Below are positions 8,315 to 17,718 of a stretch of DNA of 64,000 nucleotides, in pieces. The notes beneath the pieces are model-generated. The model was not told the origin of the DNA. It made no database searches and saw only the letters and a list, made by a program, of their open reading frames with translations. Every line of letters starts with the position of its first letter. The first letter of the stretch is position 1. The stretch is from Sphingomonadales bacterium UBA656. Lineage in GTDB: Bacteria > Pseudomonadota > Alphaproteobacteria > Sphingomonadales > Sphingomonadaceae. A program made the translations under genes and the position numbers. Location of the stretch: assembly GCA_002299895.1 (NCBI GenBank), contig DBOC01000015.1:122341-186340 (forward strand), in the 5' to 3' direction.

Positions 8315-10915
8315 TTAGAACTTGGCGCGGACAGTCAGGCCGTACATGCGTGGCTCTTCAACGAAACCGATACGCGAACGTGTGCCTGCACCACCGCGCA
8401 GCGGTGTGTTGGCGGTAATGCCGCGGGTGATTTCGTTGCTCAGGTTGGTGCCCCATAATTCAAACGTCAGTTGCTCGTTCGGTGTAGTTAAGCCGATGCG
8501 GGCATTCATTTTGAAATAAGCATCCTGATAATCCAGCGGGATTGGCAGGTTGTTGGTATCCAAAGGAATCGTGCTGGTACGACGGCGATCCGAATAGTTG
8601 ATATTACCGTTAACCAGCAGACCCCATCCGGAGTCATTAACCTGTCCTTGATAGGTAAGGCCAACAACACCCGCAAATTTCGGTGCGTTGGTTAAAGTAG
8701 ATCCGCACAGACGGTTTACTGACGCCAGAGCTGCTGCGACAACGCCAGTGTTGCAATCTTTGGGATAACGGGAATTGGCATATGTCGCAGAGACATTGGC
8801 CGAGATGTTATCGCTCAGCTTACCAAATAGCTCAAGCTCGGCACCGGTTGAACGGGCAGAGTGGACGTTAAAGGTCAGGAACTGAACGCCGGTGAATTCC
8901 AGCACCTGGAAATCGCTCATCTTCATGTCGAACAAGGCCAGGTTGGCCTTGATCGAACCGAACAAGGTTGCCTTTGCGCCGATTTCGATCTGATTGACCT
9001 TTTCAGACTTAAAGTCTGGCTCTGCATAGACCGGCGCTACGACAGTACCCGTTGCCAAGCCGGCAAGTACGGCAGCCGAATTCTGCAAGGTTGCTGACAT
9101 CGGGTCGAGGTTGAAGCCACCCGATTTGAAGCCATGGCTGTAACCTGCGTAGAACAACAGATCCTCATTCGCTTTGTACCCGACCTGCGCGGTATAGGTA
9201 AGCTCGTCATCCTTGAACGTATCCGACCATGCACGTGGCAAAGGCAGCAATCGGCTTGCCAAACCACCGCCCACTGCTGCTGGCGCTGTCAGATTTGTTG
9301 AAACTGCAAAGGGGAAGCAGTTTAGGCCGACCATACCTGCACGCAGTGCAGTAGGAACAGTTCCTGCCAAGACACCGTTAATAGTCGCCTGACAAGCGCT
9401 GGAACCCGCACCGGTTGTTGCACCGAGCTGACCAAATGATGCGTCTTTTTCTTCCTTCACATAGCGCGCACCCAAGGTGAGGCTAAGCTTTTCGGTGATG
9501 TTCAGAACGTTATGTGTGAACACAGACCAGCTTTTGGCATTTTGCAAGAAACGGTTTTCTGCATAATTTCCATCGGCATTAACCGGGACACCCGCATTGC
9601 CGAGTGCGGTAAGTGCAAACAATGGATTTACGCCTGCAGCGTTCCCAAAGTTGAATGCACTGTTTGTTTTCTGGAAATCGGCATTCAACGTCATCGTCTG
9701 ATCGGCGCGAATATCTTCATCGCCGTAGAAGCCGCCAATCAACCAATCGAGCTTGTCATTAAAGGCTGTGCCCTGAATGCGCAGTTCTTGCGTCATGGTT
9801 TGAATGTGGTCGCCCGACGGCAAAATGCCGGGGCGCGAAGTGGTCGCGCCATTGCCAACGGTATAAGTGTCATTGCTGGTGAAGCCACCTGTGGTGGTCG
9901 AGCTCGAATCAAATTTCCGATAGGATCCGATATATGTCAGCTTTGCGCCGCCCAAATCCCACTTCAATTCGCCCGATACGCCCCATTGCTTGGATCCGTT
10001 CAGATAGTTTTTAGCATTAATCGATAGGTTGTTCAGTGCCGAGGAGCCTGACTGATCAACCCCGTCATTTGCCAAGCCATGCAAGGCTGAAAACGGCGCC
10101 AGTTCGGTTTCGCGAACGATGACGGCCTGACAGCATTGCTCGTCCGTCTTGGCATAATCGGCCAACAGGCGGATGCTCACATCGGCATTGGGTTCGATGT
10201 AGAGTTGTCCACGCAGCATATAGCGGTCACGGTCATTGCTTTCGACGCCCGATGGAGTTTTCAAATAACCGTCGCGCTTGCGCCATGTGCCGGACATACG
10301 AAGACCTGCGACATCTTGTACAACAGGAACGCTGACGCCCGCCTGCAAGTTCATGAAATTGTAATTTCCATAACTGGCATTTACGAAACCTTCGGTTGTC
10401 GAGAGGCTAGGGCGCTTTGTGGTAACGTTTAACGCACCAGCCGACGTGTTGCGACCGAACAGCGTACCTTGAGGACCACGCAAGATTTCAAGACGCTCAA
10501 GATCAACGAGGTCGCCGAGTGCAACGCCAGGGCGCGACTGGTATACGCCGTCGATGAATACGCCAACCGAGCTTTCAAGGCCGGTATTGTTGCCCGTCGT
10601 GCCGACGCCGCGAATTTTGATCGAGGTACCTTGTGTTTCAGTCTGCGACGACTGGATGTTGAAGCTGGGGGAAATCGCCGCCAGATTCTTAATGTCGTTG
10701 ATGCCTTGACGCTCCAAAGCCTCTGGCGCGACGGCGGTCACGGCCAGCGGAATGTCTTGTACATCCATCGCGCGCAATGTTGCGGTCACGATAATGGGTT
10801 CCTCACCATTATCATCTTCGGCTTGAGCTGTTTGGGCATAAGCTGCGGGCACCAGCATGGCGCTGCAGATAGTGCTGCACAAAGCAGCGGTCATAACACG
10901 ATTAAAACGACGCAT
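8315..10915 (-). CDS. TonB-dependent outer-membrane receptor
   Basis: 866-residue TonB-dependent receptor for energised uptake of an unidentified ligand. Residues 1 to about 28 form a signal peptide ending AYAQ. A TonB-box-like EPIIVTATLR follows, then the plug domain (IRGVG, DGVYQSR, LEILRGPQGTLFGRN), a 22-strand-type barrel and a terminal aromatic residue (VRAKF). I start at ATG 10915 because GGAGGA lies seven bases upstream; an earlier in-frame ATG at 10930 is part of that ribosome-binding region. Monocistronic, facing the beta-oxidation operon across a shared terminator. Sphingomonads have many such receptors for aromatic, sterol or siderophore ligands; there is no neighbouring sigma factor or FecR. 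Confidence 0.92.
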   Translation of the reverse strand: MRRFNRVMTAALCSTICSAMLVPAAYAQTAQAEDDNGEEPIIVTATLRAMDVQDIPLAVTAVAPEALERQGINDIKNLAAISPSFNIQSSQTETQGTSIKIRGVGTTGNNTGLESSVGVFIDGVYQSRPGVALGDLVDLERLEILRGPQGTLFGRNTSAGALNVTTKRPSLSTTEGFVNASYGNYNFMNLQAGVSVPVVQDVAGLRMSGTWRKRDGYLKTPSGVESNDRDRYMLRGQLYIEPNADVSIRLLADYAKTDEQCCQAVIVRETELAPFSALHGLANDGVDQSGSSALNNLSINAKNYLNGSKQWGVSGELKWDLGGAKLTYIGSYRKFDSSSTTTGGFTSNDTYTVGNGATTSRPGILPSGDHIQTMTQELRIQGTAFNDKLDWLIGGFYGDEDIRADQTMTLNADFQKTNSAFNFGNAAGVNPLFALTALGNAGVPVNADGNYAENRFLQNAKSWSVFTHNVLNITEKLSLTLGARYVKEEKDASFGQLGATTGAGSSACQATINGVLAGTVPTALRAGMVGLNCFPFAVSTNLTAPAAVGGGLASRLLPLPRAWSDTFKDDELTYTAQVGYKANEDLLFYAGYSHGFKSGGFNLDPMSATLQNSAAVLAGLATGTVVAPVYAEPDFKSEKVNQIEIGAKATLFGSIKANLALFDMKMSDFQVLEFTGVQFLTFNVHSARSTGAELELFGKLSDNISANVSATYANSRYPKDCNTGVVAAALASVNRLCGSTLTNAPKFAGVVGLTYQGQVNDSGWGLLVNGNINYSDRRRTSTIPLDTNNLPIPLDYQDAYFKMNARIGLTTPNEQLTFELWGTNLSNEITRGITANTPLRGGAGTRSRIGFVEEPRMYGLTVRAKF

Positions 10916-10987
10916 TTCTCTCTCCTCCATTTAACCGACAACCCATTGGCGTTTATTGCTCATATATGGTTATCGGTGCTCTAAACA

Positions 10988-11011
10988 CTTCTCGGTGGGA
11001 AAGCCGAGAAG
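10988..11011. promoter_or_regulatory. Inverted repeat in the divergent TonB receptor/E1 intergenic region
   Basis: CTTCTCGG-N8-CCGAGAAG is a perfect 8-bp-arm inverted repeat 73 bp upstream of the receptor start. It may be an operator or a leader hairpin of the receptor mRNA. The rest of the 216-bp divergent spacer is AT-rich and presumably holds both promoters. Confidence 0.35.
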
Positions 11012-11131
11012 AAACTTTAACAATTACATATCCTATCGCCGAAATTTGACAAATCCAGCGATTTAATCGCACGATTGAAAATATCATTTTGCTGTGGCTT
11101 TTGCGTATCGTGACGTTAATCATCTCCAACT

Positions 11132-13324
11132 ATGTTTGACCGCCCCACTATCTTGGACGAGGCATTTTCTCGACGCGTCGCTGCGCATGACTTTCCAGCT
11201 GCACGTTCCAGTCACATTGCCGAAATGGTTGCGCCGGACATAGTTGTCGATTTGTTCGATAGTCAGATTATGAGCCGTCATCTCGACCTTTGGGCGCGGC
11301 GTTCCAAAGGCAAAACATTCTATTCCATTGGCAGTTCGGGGCATGAGGGCACAGCAGCAATGGCCGCGGCAACGCGTTCGACTGACATGGCATTCCTACA
11401 TTACCGTGATGCTGCGTTTTTGATTCAGCGTAAAAAACAAGTGGGCGGATTGACGCCGTTGCACGACATGGCCTTGTCGTTCGCCGCATCCGCCGAAGAC
11501 CCGATTTCAGGGGGACGGCACAAAGTATTGGGATGCGCGCATACGTTTGTGCCGCCGCAAACCAGCACAATCGCATCACATTTGCCCAAGGCTGTTGGCG
11601 CGGCGCATTCGCTCGGCATGGCGCAACGCTTGCAGCTTGCCGATGCCGTGCTGCCGCATGACTCGATAATTCTTTGTTCTTTTGGTGATGCGTCTGCAAA
11701 CCATTCCACATCGCAAGGCGCATTCAACGCCGCCTGCTGGGCGGCGTATCAACATTTGCCGATGCCAATAGTCTTCCTGTGTGAGGATAACGGCATCGGT
11801 ATTTCGGTACGTACGCCGGGCGGGTGGATCGCGGCGAATTTCGCGCAAAGACCAGCGCTGCATTATATCAGCTGCGATGGCGCGGACCTGAACGATGCCT
11901 TGCGCGGATGCACAGAAGCGGTGACCTATGCCCGCACGCGACGCAAGCCGGTTTTTCTGCACATGCAAACGATTCGACTGATGGGGCATGCAGGCGCCGA
12001 CGTTGAGTTAAGCTACGCGCCTATTTCACAGATCGAAGCTGCCGAGGCGCAGGACCCGTTGCTGCACAGTGCGCGTATCTTGCATGAGCAAGTCGGCATG
12101 TCCGGCGCGGAGATTGTCGCACGTTATGAAGACATGCGTGCTCGGGTGGACCGCGTGGCGCAGGATGCGTTAGCGAAACCGCGACTATTGACGGCGGTTG
12201 AGGTGATGGCTTCGATTGAGCCCGAAAAATCCGCAAAACCCCCGCAGCCCTTGCCTCATACGGCGGCGCGTGATGCCCTATTCATCAAAGACGCACGCAA
12301 TCTTGCCAAGCCAGCAACTTTGGCCAAGAGTATCAATTTTGCCTTGGCAGATATCATGCTGCAATATCCTCAGGTCGCGGTGTTTGGCGAAGATGTCGCC
12401 CGAAAAGGGGGCGTCTATGGCGTGACACAGGGGCTGCAGGAGAAATTTGGCGCGGCGCGTGCGTTTGATACGTTACTGGACGAACAAACGATCCTGGGGC
12501 TTGCCATTGGCATGGCACATAATGGTTTTGTGCCCATGCCCGAAATCCAGTTTTTGGCTTATCTGCATAATGCCGAAGATCAGATCCGTGGCGAAGCAGC
12601 GACCTTGTCCTTCTTTTCAAACAAGCAATATCGCAACCCAATGGTTATCCGTATTGCGGGCCTGCCTTATCAAAAGGGATTTGGCGGGCATTTCCATAAT
12701 GACAATAGCCTTGCTGTTCTCACCGATATTCCAGGCATCATCGTTGCTTGTCCGTCCAGCGCCGCGGACGCACCAGCGATGCTAAGGGAATGTGTGCGAC
12801 TGGCGCATGAGGACGGGCGGGTCGTGGTCTTTGTAGAACCTATCGCCCTTTATCATACGACCGACCTGCATCAGCCGGATGACGACGGGTGGACTGCACC
12901 TTATGTTTCGCCAGATCAGGACAAGGTGATTGCACAGGGTTTGCTTGGCCAATCTGGCAAAGGAACTGAACTTGCTATCATAACCTACGGAAATAGTTAT
13001 TTTCTTTCACATCAAGCAGCGAGTGATTTGGAAACCAGCGGGATGGATCTGCGGATTATCGATCTACGCTGGCTGCATCCGTTAAATGCCGAGGCGATTG
13101 TTGCGGCGGTGGCGGATTGTAAGAAGATTTTGATTGTCGATGAATGCCGCCAATCGGGAAGCCTCAGCGAGAAATTGATGACCATCTTAAATGAAGCCGG
13201 ACGTGGCAATGCCGTCAGCCGGATAACTGCCGAGGATTGCTTCATCCCGCTAGGGCCAGCCGCTGAACTGGTTTTGCCGAGCAAAGCCTCGATAATAGAA
13301 GCCGCGCGGGCAGCGGTCGCATGA
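11132..13324 (+). CDS. Fused alpha/beta E1 component of a 2-oxoacid dehydrogenase
   Basis: 730-residue thiamine-diphosphate enzyme with E1 alpha (about 30-370) and E1 beta (about 400-725) in one chain. The TPP motif is GDAS at 185-188 with the distal Asn in CEDN (N220). The beta half begins SINFALADIMLQYP, with GEDVARKGGVYGVT. Such E1s decarboxylate pyruvate, acetoin or branched 2-oxoacids and normally pass the acyl group to a lipoyl E2, but no E2 or E3 gene is nearby. The last four bases overlap the next gene (ATGA), implying coupled translation with an acyltransferase. No clear Shine-Dalgarno precedes ATG 11132. Substrate unknown; branched-chain 2-oxoacids are the likeliest by similarity. 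Confidence 0.85.
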   Translation: MFDRPTILDEAFSRRVAAHDFPAARSSHIAEMVAPDIVVDLFDSQIMSRHLDLWARRSKGKTFYSIGSSGHEGTAAMAAATRSTDMAFLHYRDAAFLIQRKKQVGGLTPLHDMALSFAASAEDPISGGRHKVLGCAHTFVPPQTSTIASHLPKAVGAAHSLGMAQRLQLADAVLPHDSIILCSFGDASANHSTSQGAFNAACWAAYQHLPMPIVFLCEDNGIGISVRTPGGWIAANFAQRPALHYISCDGADLNDALRGCTEAVTYARTRRKPVFLHMQTIRLMGHAGADVELSYAPISQIEAAEAQDPLLHSARILHEQVGMSGAEIVARYEDMRARVDRVAQDALAKPRLLTAVEVMASIEPEKSAKPPQPLPHTAARDALFIKDARNLAKPATLAKSINFALADIMLQYPQVAVFGEDVARKGGVYGVTQGLQEKFGAARAFDTLLDEQTILGLAIGMAHNGFVPMPEIQFLAYLHNAEDQIRGEAATLSFFSNKQYRNPMVIRIAGLPYQKGFGGHFHNDNSLAVLTDIPGIIVACPSSAADAPAMLRECVRLAHEDGRVVVFVEPIALYHTTDLHQPDDDGWTAPYVSPDQDKVIAQGLLGQSGKGTELAIITYGNSYFLSHQAASDLETSGMDLRIIDLRWLHPLNAEAIVAAVADCKKILIVDECRQSGSLSEKLMTILNEAGRGNAVSRITAEDCFIPLGPAAELVLPSKASIIEAARAAVA

Positions 13325-14355
13325 AAAAACGGGCTTTAGTCATTTGTCCCGGGCGCGGGACGTATAATGCAACCGAGCTTGGCTATCTGAAAACGCATCA
13401 TGCAGCGCGTCAGGACGTTATTGCCGCGGTTGACGCCGTGCGGAGCGCGATGGGGCAAATGACTGTTTCGCAGCTCGATGGCGCAGACAAATACACGCCA
13501 TCGGTTCATATGACCGGAGATAATGCCTCGGCGTTGATCTATGCCTGTGCAATGGCAGACTTTGACGCGATCGACCGCGAAAAATTTGATATTGTGGCGG
13601 TTACAGGCAACTCAATGGGTTGGTATCTCGCATTGGCTTGTGCGGGTATAGTCGATCTTGCGGGTGGTGCGCGGCTGGTGAACAATATGGGCGATATCAT
13701 GCATCAGCATGGCGCGGGCGGACAAATTGTCTGGTCCATCTGTGATGATGATTGGAATATTCAGCAAGATAAGTTATTATTTATTAATAATTTGATGATT
13801 GAATCTTCTATTATTTCTGAAGTTAGTCTACATGTTTCTATCCGGCTCGGCGGGATGATTGTGTTTGCCGCAGACGAGGCTGGGCTCAAGTGGTTGATGG
13901 AGCGACTACCTAAAGACGACCGTTTCCCTTTAAGGTTGATGCACCATGCTGCATTTCATAGCCCATTGCTGAACCATGTCGTGCCGATTGCGCGTGCAGG
14001 AAATCCTCTGACCGATTTCGGGGTCGGCGAAATTCCGGCGATTGATGGGCAGGGCCGGATTTGGTCCCCGCGCGCGTTCAACCGTGATGCTATTTATAGG
14101 TATACACTGGGCACGCAATTGACTGACAGCTATGATTTTACGCGCGCGGTGCAAGTTGCCGCGGCAGAGTTTGCGCCGGACACAGTCATCGTTCTTGGAC
14201 CCGGCACGACCTTGGGTGCGCCCGTTGCGCAGGCACTGATTGCTTCGGGCTGGCGCGGTTTGTCTGGCAAGGCGGATTTTCAGGCGCGGCAGCAGGATGA
14301 ACCGATACTCATTTCCATGGGCATGGCGGAACAGCGTGCTTGGGCATTAAGCTAA
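13321..14355 (+). CDS. FabD/PKS-type acyltransferase, probably not malonyl-specific
   Basis: 344 residues with the malonyl-CoA:ACP transacylase fold. The nucleophile elbow is GNSMG (Ser98), and the active-site His is His209 in HHAAFHSPLL, resembling polyketide acyltransferases. In E. coli FabD, LVEMRGKFMQ carries the Arg that binds malonate's free carboxylate; here the aligned stretch is LVNNMGDIMHQ, with Met123 in place of Arg. The N-terminal FPGQGSQ-like motif is CPGRGTYN. I infer transfer of a monocarboxylic acyl group, perhaps the product of the coupled E1. Codons about 147-173 lie in a markedly AT-rich patch (13761-13840). Confidence 0.75.
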   Translation: MKKRALVICPGRGTYNATELGYLKTHHAARQDVIAAVDAVRSAMGQMTVSQLDGADKYTPSVHMTGDNASALIYACAMADFDAIDREKFDIVAVTGNSMGWYLALACAGIVDLAGGARLVNNMGDIMHQHGAGGQIVWSICDDDWNIQQDKLLFINNLMIESSIISEVSLHVSIRLGGMIVFAADEAGLKWLMERLPKDDRFPLRLMHHAAFHSPLLNHVVPIARAGNPLTDFGVGEIPAIDGQGRIWSPRAFNRDAIYRYTLGTQLTDSYDFTRAVQVAAAEFAPDTVIVLGPGTTLGAPVAQALIASGWRGLSGKADFQARQQDEPILISMGMAEQRAWALS

Positions 14356-14456
14356 GCAATGCATACGAATAAGCGCTAGACGCCCCGTCGCTTCCCGATA
14401 AAGGGAAGAGCAATTTTGCAAGGCTATATCTACTGCCCTGCCAGGAGATTGACGGA

Positions 14457-15902
14457 ATGCGAGACCATAGTTCAACCTTGCTGCTGTTCGGGGCGACGGG
14501 TGACCTTTCGCGCCGCATGTTGCTGCCGTCTTTATACGCATTGCATGCCGATGGTTTGATTCACTCGAATTTACGGATTTTTGGTACGGCACGAAGCACC
14601 CTGACTGATGACGCTTTTCGCGATATGGCCCGTGCGGCATTGTGCGAATTTCTACCCGATGACCGTAAGGCTGAAGGACTTATCGACGCCTTTCTGCAAC
14701 GCTTGAATTATGTCCCTTTAGACGCTTCTGACCCTGATGGTTTTGCAGAACTGGCGGCGACCATTGGGGATATATCGGGTGGTTTGTCTATCTTCCTGTC
14801 CACAGCGCCATCTTTGTTCGAAGCGACGATCAAGGGCCTGCATTATGCAGGGCTTTCGGGCGAGAATGTGCGCATTGGTTTGGAAAAACCTTTAGGCAAT
14901 GATCTGGCATCTTCGCGCCATATCAATGACGCCGTCAATGCTGTATTCCCCGAAAAACGAACGTTCCGCATTGATCATTATCTGGGCAAGGAAACTGTCC
15001 AGAATCTGATGGCCTTGCGTTTTGCCAATATGCTGTTTGAGCCCTTGTGGAACGCCAATGCAATTGAGCATGTCCAGATCACCATAAGCGAGACAGTCGG
15101 GCTTGAAGGTCGCGCTGGTTTTTATGACGATACAGGCGCACTGCGGGACATGGTGCAGAACCATATGTTGCAACTTCTCGCGCTGATCGCGATGGAGCCG
15201 CCTGCCAGCCTTGATGCCACCGCCATTCGGGACGAAAAGGTCAAGGTTTTGCGCGCACTCCGTCCTGTGGCTGAAGGCGATGTCGTCACCGGTAAATATA
15301 CCGAAGGCGCGGTCCAAGGCGATGCAGTCAAAAGCTACGAAACGGATCTTGGCAAGGCGTCCGATACCGAAACTTTCGTCGCGATAAAGGCGTATGTCGA
15401 CAATTGGCGCTGGCAAGGCGTTCCGTTTTTCCTGCGCACGGGCAAGCGCCTGCCGGAACGGCGTAGTGAGATTGTCATTCAATTCAAACCTGTTCCGCAC
15501 AATGTGTTCCGCGATCGTGGCGGGAAACTTGAGGCGAATACGCTTATCATCCGCTTACAGCCGGAGGAGTATGTGCGGTTGTTGGTAATGGCAAAAGAGC
15601 CCGGGCTTGACCGAGGCGGCGTTACATTGCGCGAGGTGCCGCTCGATTTGTCGCTGACCGCGGCCTTCGCGGGATCGCGTCGGCGGATTGCTTATGAAAG
15701 ACTGCTTCTGGACCTCATAGAAGGAGACCAAACATTGTTTGTGCGCCGGGATGAGGTTGAGGCACAGTGGACATGGATCGATGCCATACGGCGTTTATGG
15801 AGTGCCACGGCGCTTCTACCAAAGGCCTATGGAGCGGGAAGCTGGGGACCTAATGCGGCGATTGCGCTGACGGAACGTGATGGAGTGAGCTGGCATGAGT
15901 AA
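14457..15902 (+). CDS. zwf: Glucose-6-phosphate 1-dehydrogenase
   Basis: 481-residue enzyme oxidising glucose 6-phosphate to 6-phosphogluconolactone with NAD(P)+. The dinucleotide-binding N-terminus is LLLFGATGDLSRRMLLPSL. The active-site signature RIDHYLGKE is near residue 171. AGGAG at 14443-14447 supports ATG 14457. First gene of an Entner-Doudoroff operon; its last eight bases overlap edd. Confidence 0.97.
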   Translation: MRDHSSTLLLFGATGDLSRRMLLPSLYALHADGLIHSNLRIFGTARSTLTDDAFRDMARAALCEFLPDDRKAEGLIDAFLQRLNYVPLDASDPDGFAELAATIGDISGGLSIFLSTAPSLFEATIKGLHYAGLSGENVRIGLEKPLGNDLASSRHINDAVNAVFPEKRTFRIDHYLGKETVQNLMALRFANMLFEPLWNANAIEHVQITISETVGLEGRAGFYDDTGALRDMVQNHMLQLLALIAMEPPASLDATAIRDEKVKVLRALRPVAEGDVVTGKYTEGAVQGDAVKSYETDLGKASDTETFVAIKAYVDNWRWQGVPFFLRTGKRLPERRSEIVIQFKPVPHNVFRDRGGKLEANTLIIRLQPEEYVRLLVMAKEPGLDRGGVTLREVPLDLSLTAAFAGSRRRIAYERLLLDLIEGDQTLFVRRDEVEAQWTWIDAIRRLWSATALLPKAYGAGSWGPNAAIALTERDGVSWHE

Positions 15903-17718
15903 ATTGCACGCCACAATCGAAGCTGTCACCGGCCGGATTATCAAACGCTCTAGGGTGGGGCGTCAGACGTATCTTGATCTAATCGCTAAGCAACGCGATG
16001 CGGGTGTTAACCGTCCGGTTTTAAGCTGTGGTAATCTTGCGCATGGTTTCGCCGCCAGTGGCGAGGATAAGGCCGCCATTCGCGATGGCAAGGCGATGAA
16101 CATCGGCATCGTCTCCGCGTATAACGACATGTTGTCCGCGCATCAGCCATATGGTCGCTACCCCGAACAGATGAAGATTTTTGCACGTGAGGTTGGTGCT
16201 ACCGCGCAAGTTGCAGGGGCCACCCCAGCGATGTGCGATGGAGTCACGCAGGGACAGGATTCGATGGAGCTGTCCTTGTTCAGCCGCGATGTAATCGCAA
16301 TGGCAACGGCGGTAGGTTTAAGCCATGGCATGTTCGAAAGTGTCGCCATGCTTGGCATATGTGACAAGATTGTCCCTGGTCTTTTGATCGGCGCGTTGCG
16401 CTTTGGCCATTTGCCCACCATCCTTGTGCCGGCAGGACCCATGCCGTCAGGATTAGCCAACAAGGAAAAGCAACGCGTGCGGCAGCTTTATGCCGAGGGT
16501 AAAGTGGGCCGCGCCGAATTGCTTGAGGCAGAGTCTGCGTCTTATCATAGTGCGGGCACCTGTACCTTTTACGGCACTGCAAATTCGAACCAGATGATGA
16601 TGGAAGTCATGGGGCTGCATATCCCCGGCGCGGCTTTCATCAACCCGGGCACGAAATTGCGGACGGAATTGACGCGGGCTGCCGTGCATCGTTTGCGCAA
16701 GATTGGATGGGATGGCGACGATTATCGGCCTTTGGGGCTTTGTATCGATGAAAAGGCCATTGTGAACGCCTGTGTAGGCTTGCTCGCGACAGGTGGGTCG
16801 ACCAACCATGCTTTGCATATTCCCGCAATCGCGCGCGCGGCGGGGATCCTTATTGATTGGGAAGATTTGGACCAATTGTCCTCTGCCGTCCCGCTCATCG
16901 CGCGGGTCTATCCCAACGGTTCAGGCGATGTGAATCATTTCCATGCGGCGGGCGGCATGGGCTATGTTATTCGCGAGTTGATTGATGCAGGCCTTTTACA
17001 CCGCGACATTATGACGGTCGCAGGTGATGATTTGGCTGATTATGGGCGTGAGCCAATGTTAGAAAATGATCAGCTTGTTTGGCGAGATGCGCCAGAAGTC
17101 ACTGCCGACGATACTATGCTGCGTCCCCCGTCGGCGCCGTTCAGCCCCGATGGCGGGATGCGTTTGGTCACAGGCAATTTGGGACGGGCAACCTTTAAGA
17201 CAAGCGCCGTCGATCCCGCGCGCTGGACCATAGAAGCGCCCGTACGTGTGTTTCATAACCAGAATGATGCATTGGCGGCGTTCAAGGCAGGGGAGTTGGA
17301 TCGCGATGTTGTCGTCGTTATCCGTTTTCAAGGACCCGTTGCCAACGGCATGCCCGAATTGCACAAGCTGACCCCGCCTTTGGGTGTGTTGCAGGATAAG
17401 GGCTTTAATGTGGCACTCGTCACCGATGGCCGCATGTCCGGCGCGTCGGGTAAGGTGCCCGCCGCAATCCATTTGAGCCCAGAAGCTGCGCGCGGCGGCG
17501 CAATCGCCAAGCTTCAGGATGGTGATATTGTTCGGCTCTGCGCCAACAGTGGAACATTGTCGACGTTGGTCGATGCTGATATTTGGGCTGCCCGAGCACC
17601 AGCACCTACGCCCGCGCAGCATGCAGGTACGGGGCGAGAGCTGTTCGCATTGATGCAAGCAGGCGCGGATGAGGCAGAGAAAGGCGGGTCGGCCATGTTA
17701 GCAGTTGCTGGACTATGA
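15895..17718 (+). CDS. edd: Phosphogluconate dehydratase
   Basis: 607-residue [4Fe-4S] dehydratase converting 6-phosphogluconate to 2-keto-3-deoxy-6-phosphogluconate, the committed Entner-Doudoroff step. IlvD/Edd family signatures are visible: LATGGSTNHALHIPAIARAA in the middle and GRMSGASGKVPAAIH near the C-terminus. The N-terminus overlaps zwf by eight bases and the stop overlaps glk as ATGA, so the three are translationally coupled. Confidence 0.97.
   Translation: MSKLHATIEAVTGRIIKRSRVGRQTYLDLIAKQRDAGVNRPVLSCGNLAHGFAASGEDKAAIRDGKAMNIGIVSAYNDMLSAHQPYGRYPEQMKIFAREVGATAQVAGATPAMCDGVTQGQDSMELSLFSRDVIAMATAVGLSHGMFESVAMLGICDKIVPGLLIGALRFGHLPTILVPAGPMPSGLANKEKQRVRQLYAEGKVGRAELLEAESASYHSAGTCTFYGTANSNQMMMEVMGLHIPGAAFINPGTKLRTELTRAAVHRLRKIGWDGDDYRPLGLCIDEKAIVNACVGLLATGGSTNHALHIPAIARAAGILIDWEDLDQLSSAVPLIARVYPNGSGDVNHFHAAGGMGYVIRELIDAGLLHRDIMTVAGDDLADYGREPMLENDQLVWRDAPEVTADDTMLRPPSAPFSPDGGMRLVTGNLGRATFKTSAVDPARWTIEAPVRVFHNQNDALAAFKAGELDRDVVVVIRFQGPVANGMPELHKLTPPLGVLQDKGFNVALVTDGRMSGASGKVPAAIHLSPEAARGGAIAKLQDGDIVRLCANSGTLSTLVDADIWAARAPAPTPAQHAGTGRELFALMQAGADEAEKGGSAMLAVAGL

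Noticed and set aside
13761..13840. Insertion sequence or frameshift in the acyltransferase gene
   Set aside because: The AT-rich patch has no inverted ends or target duplication and stays in frame, so it is reported only as a compositional anomaly.
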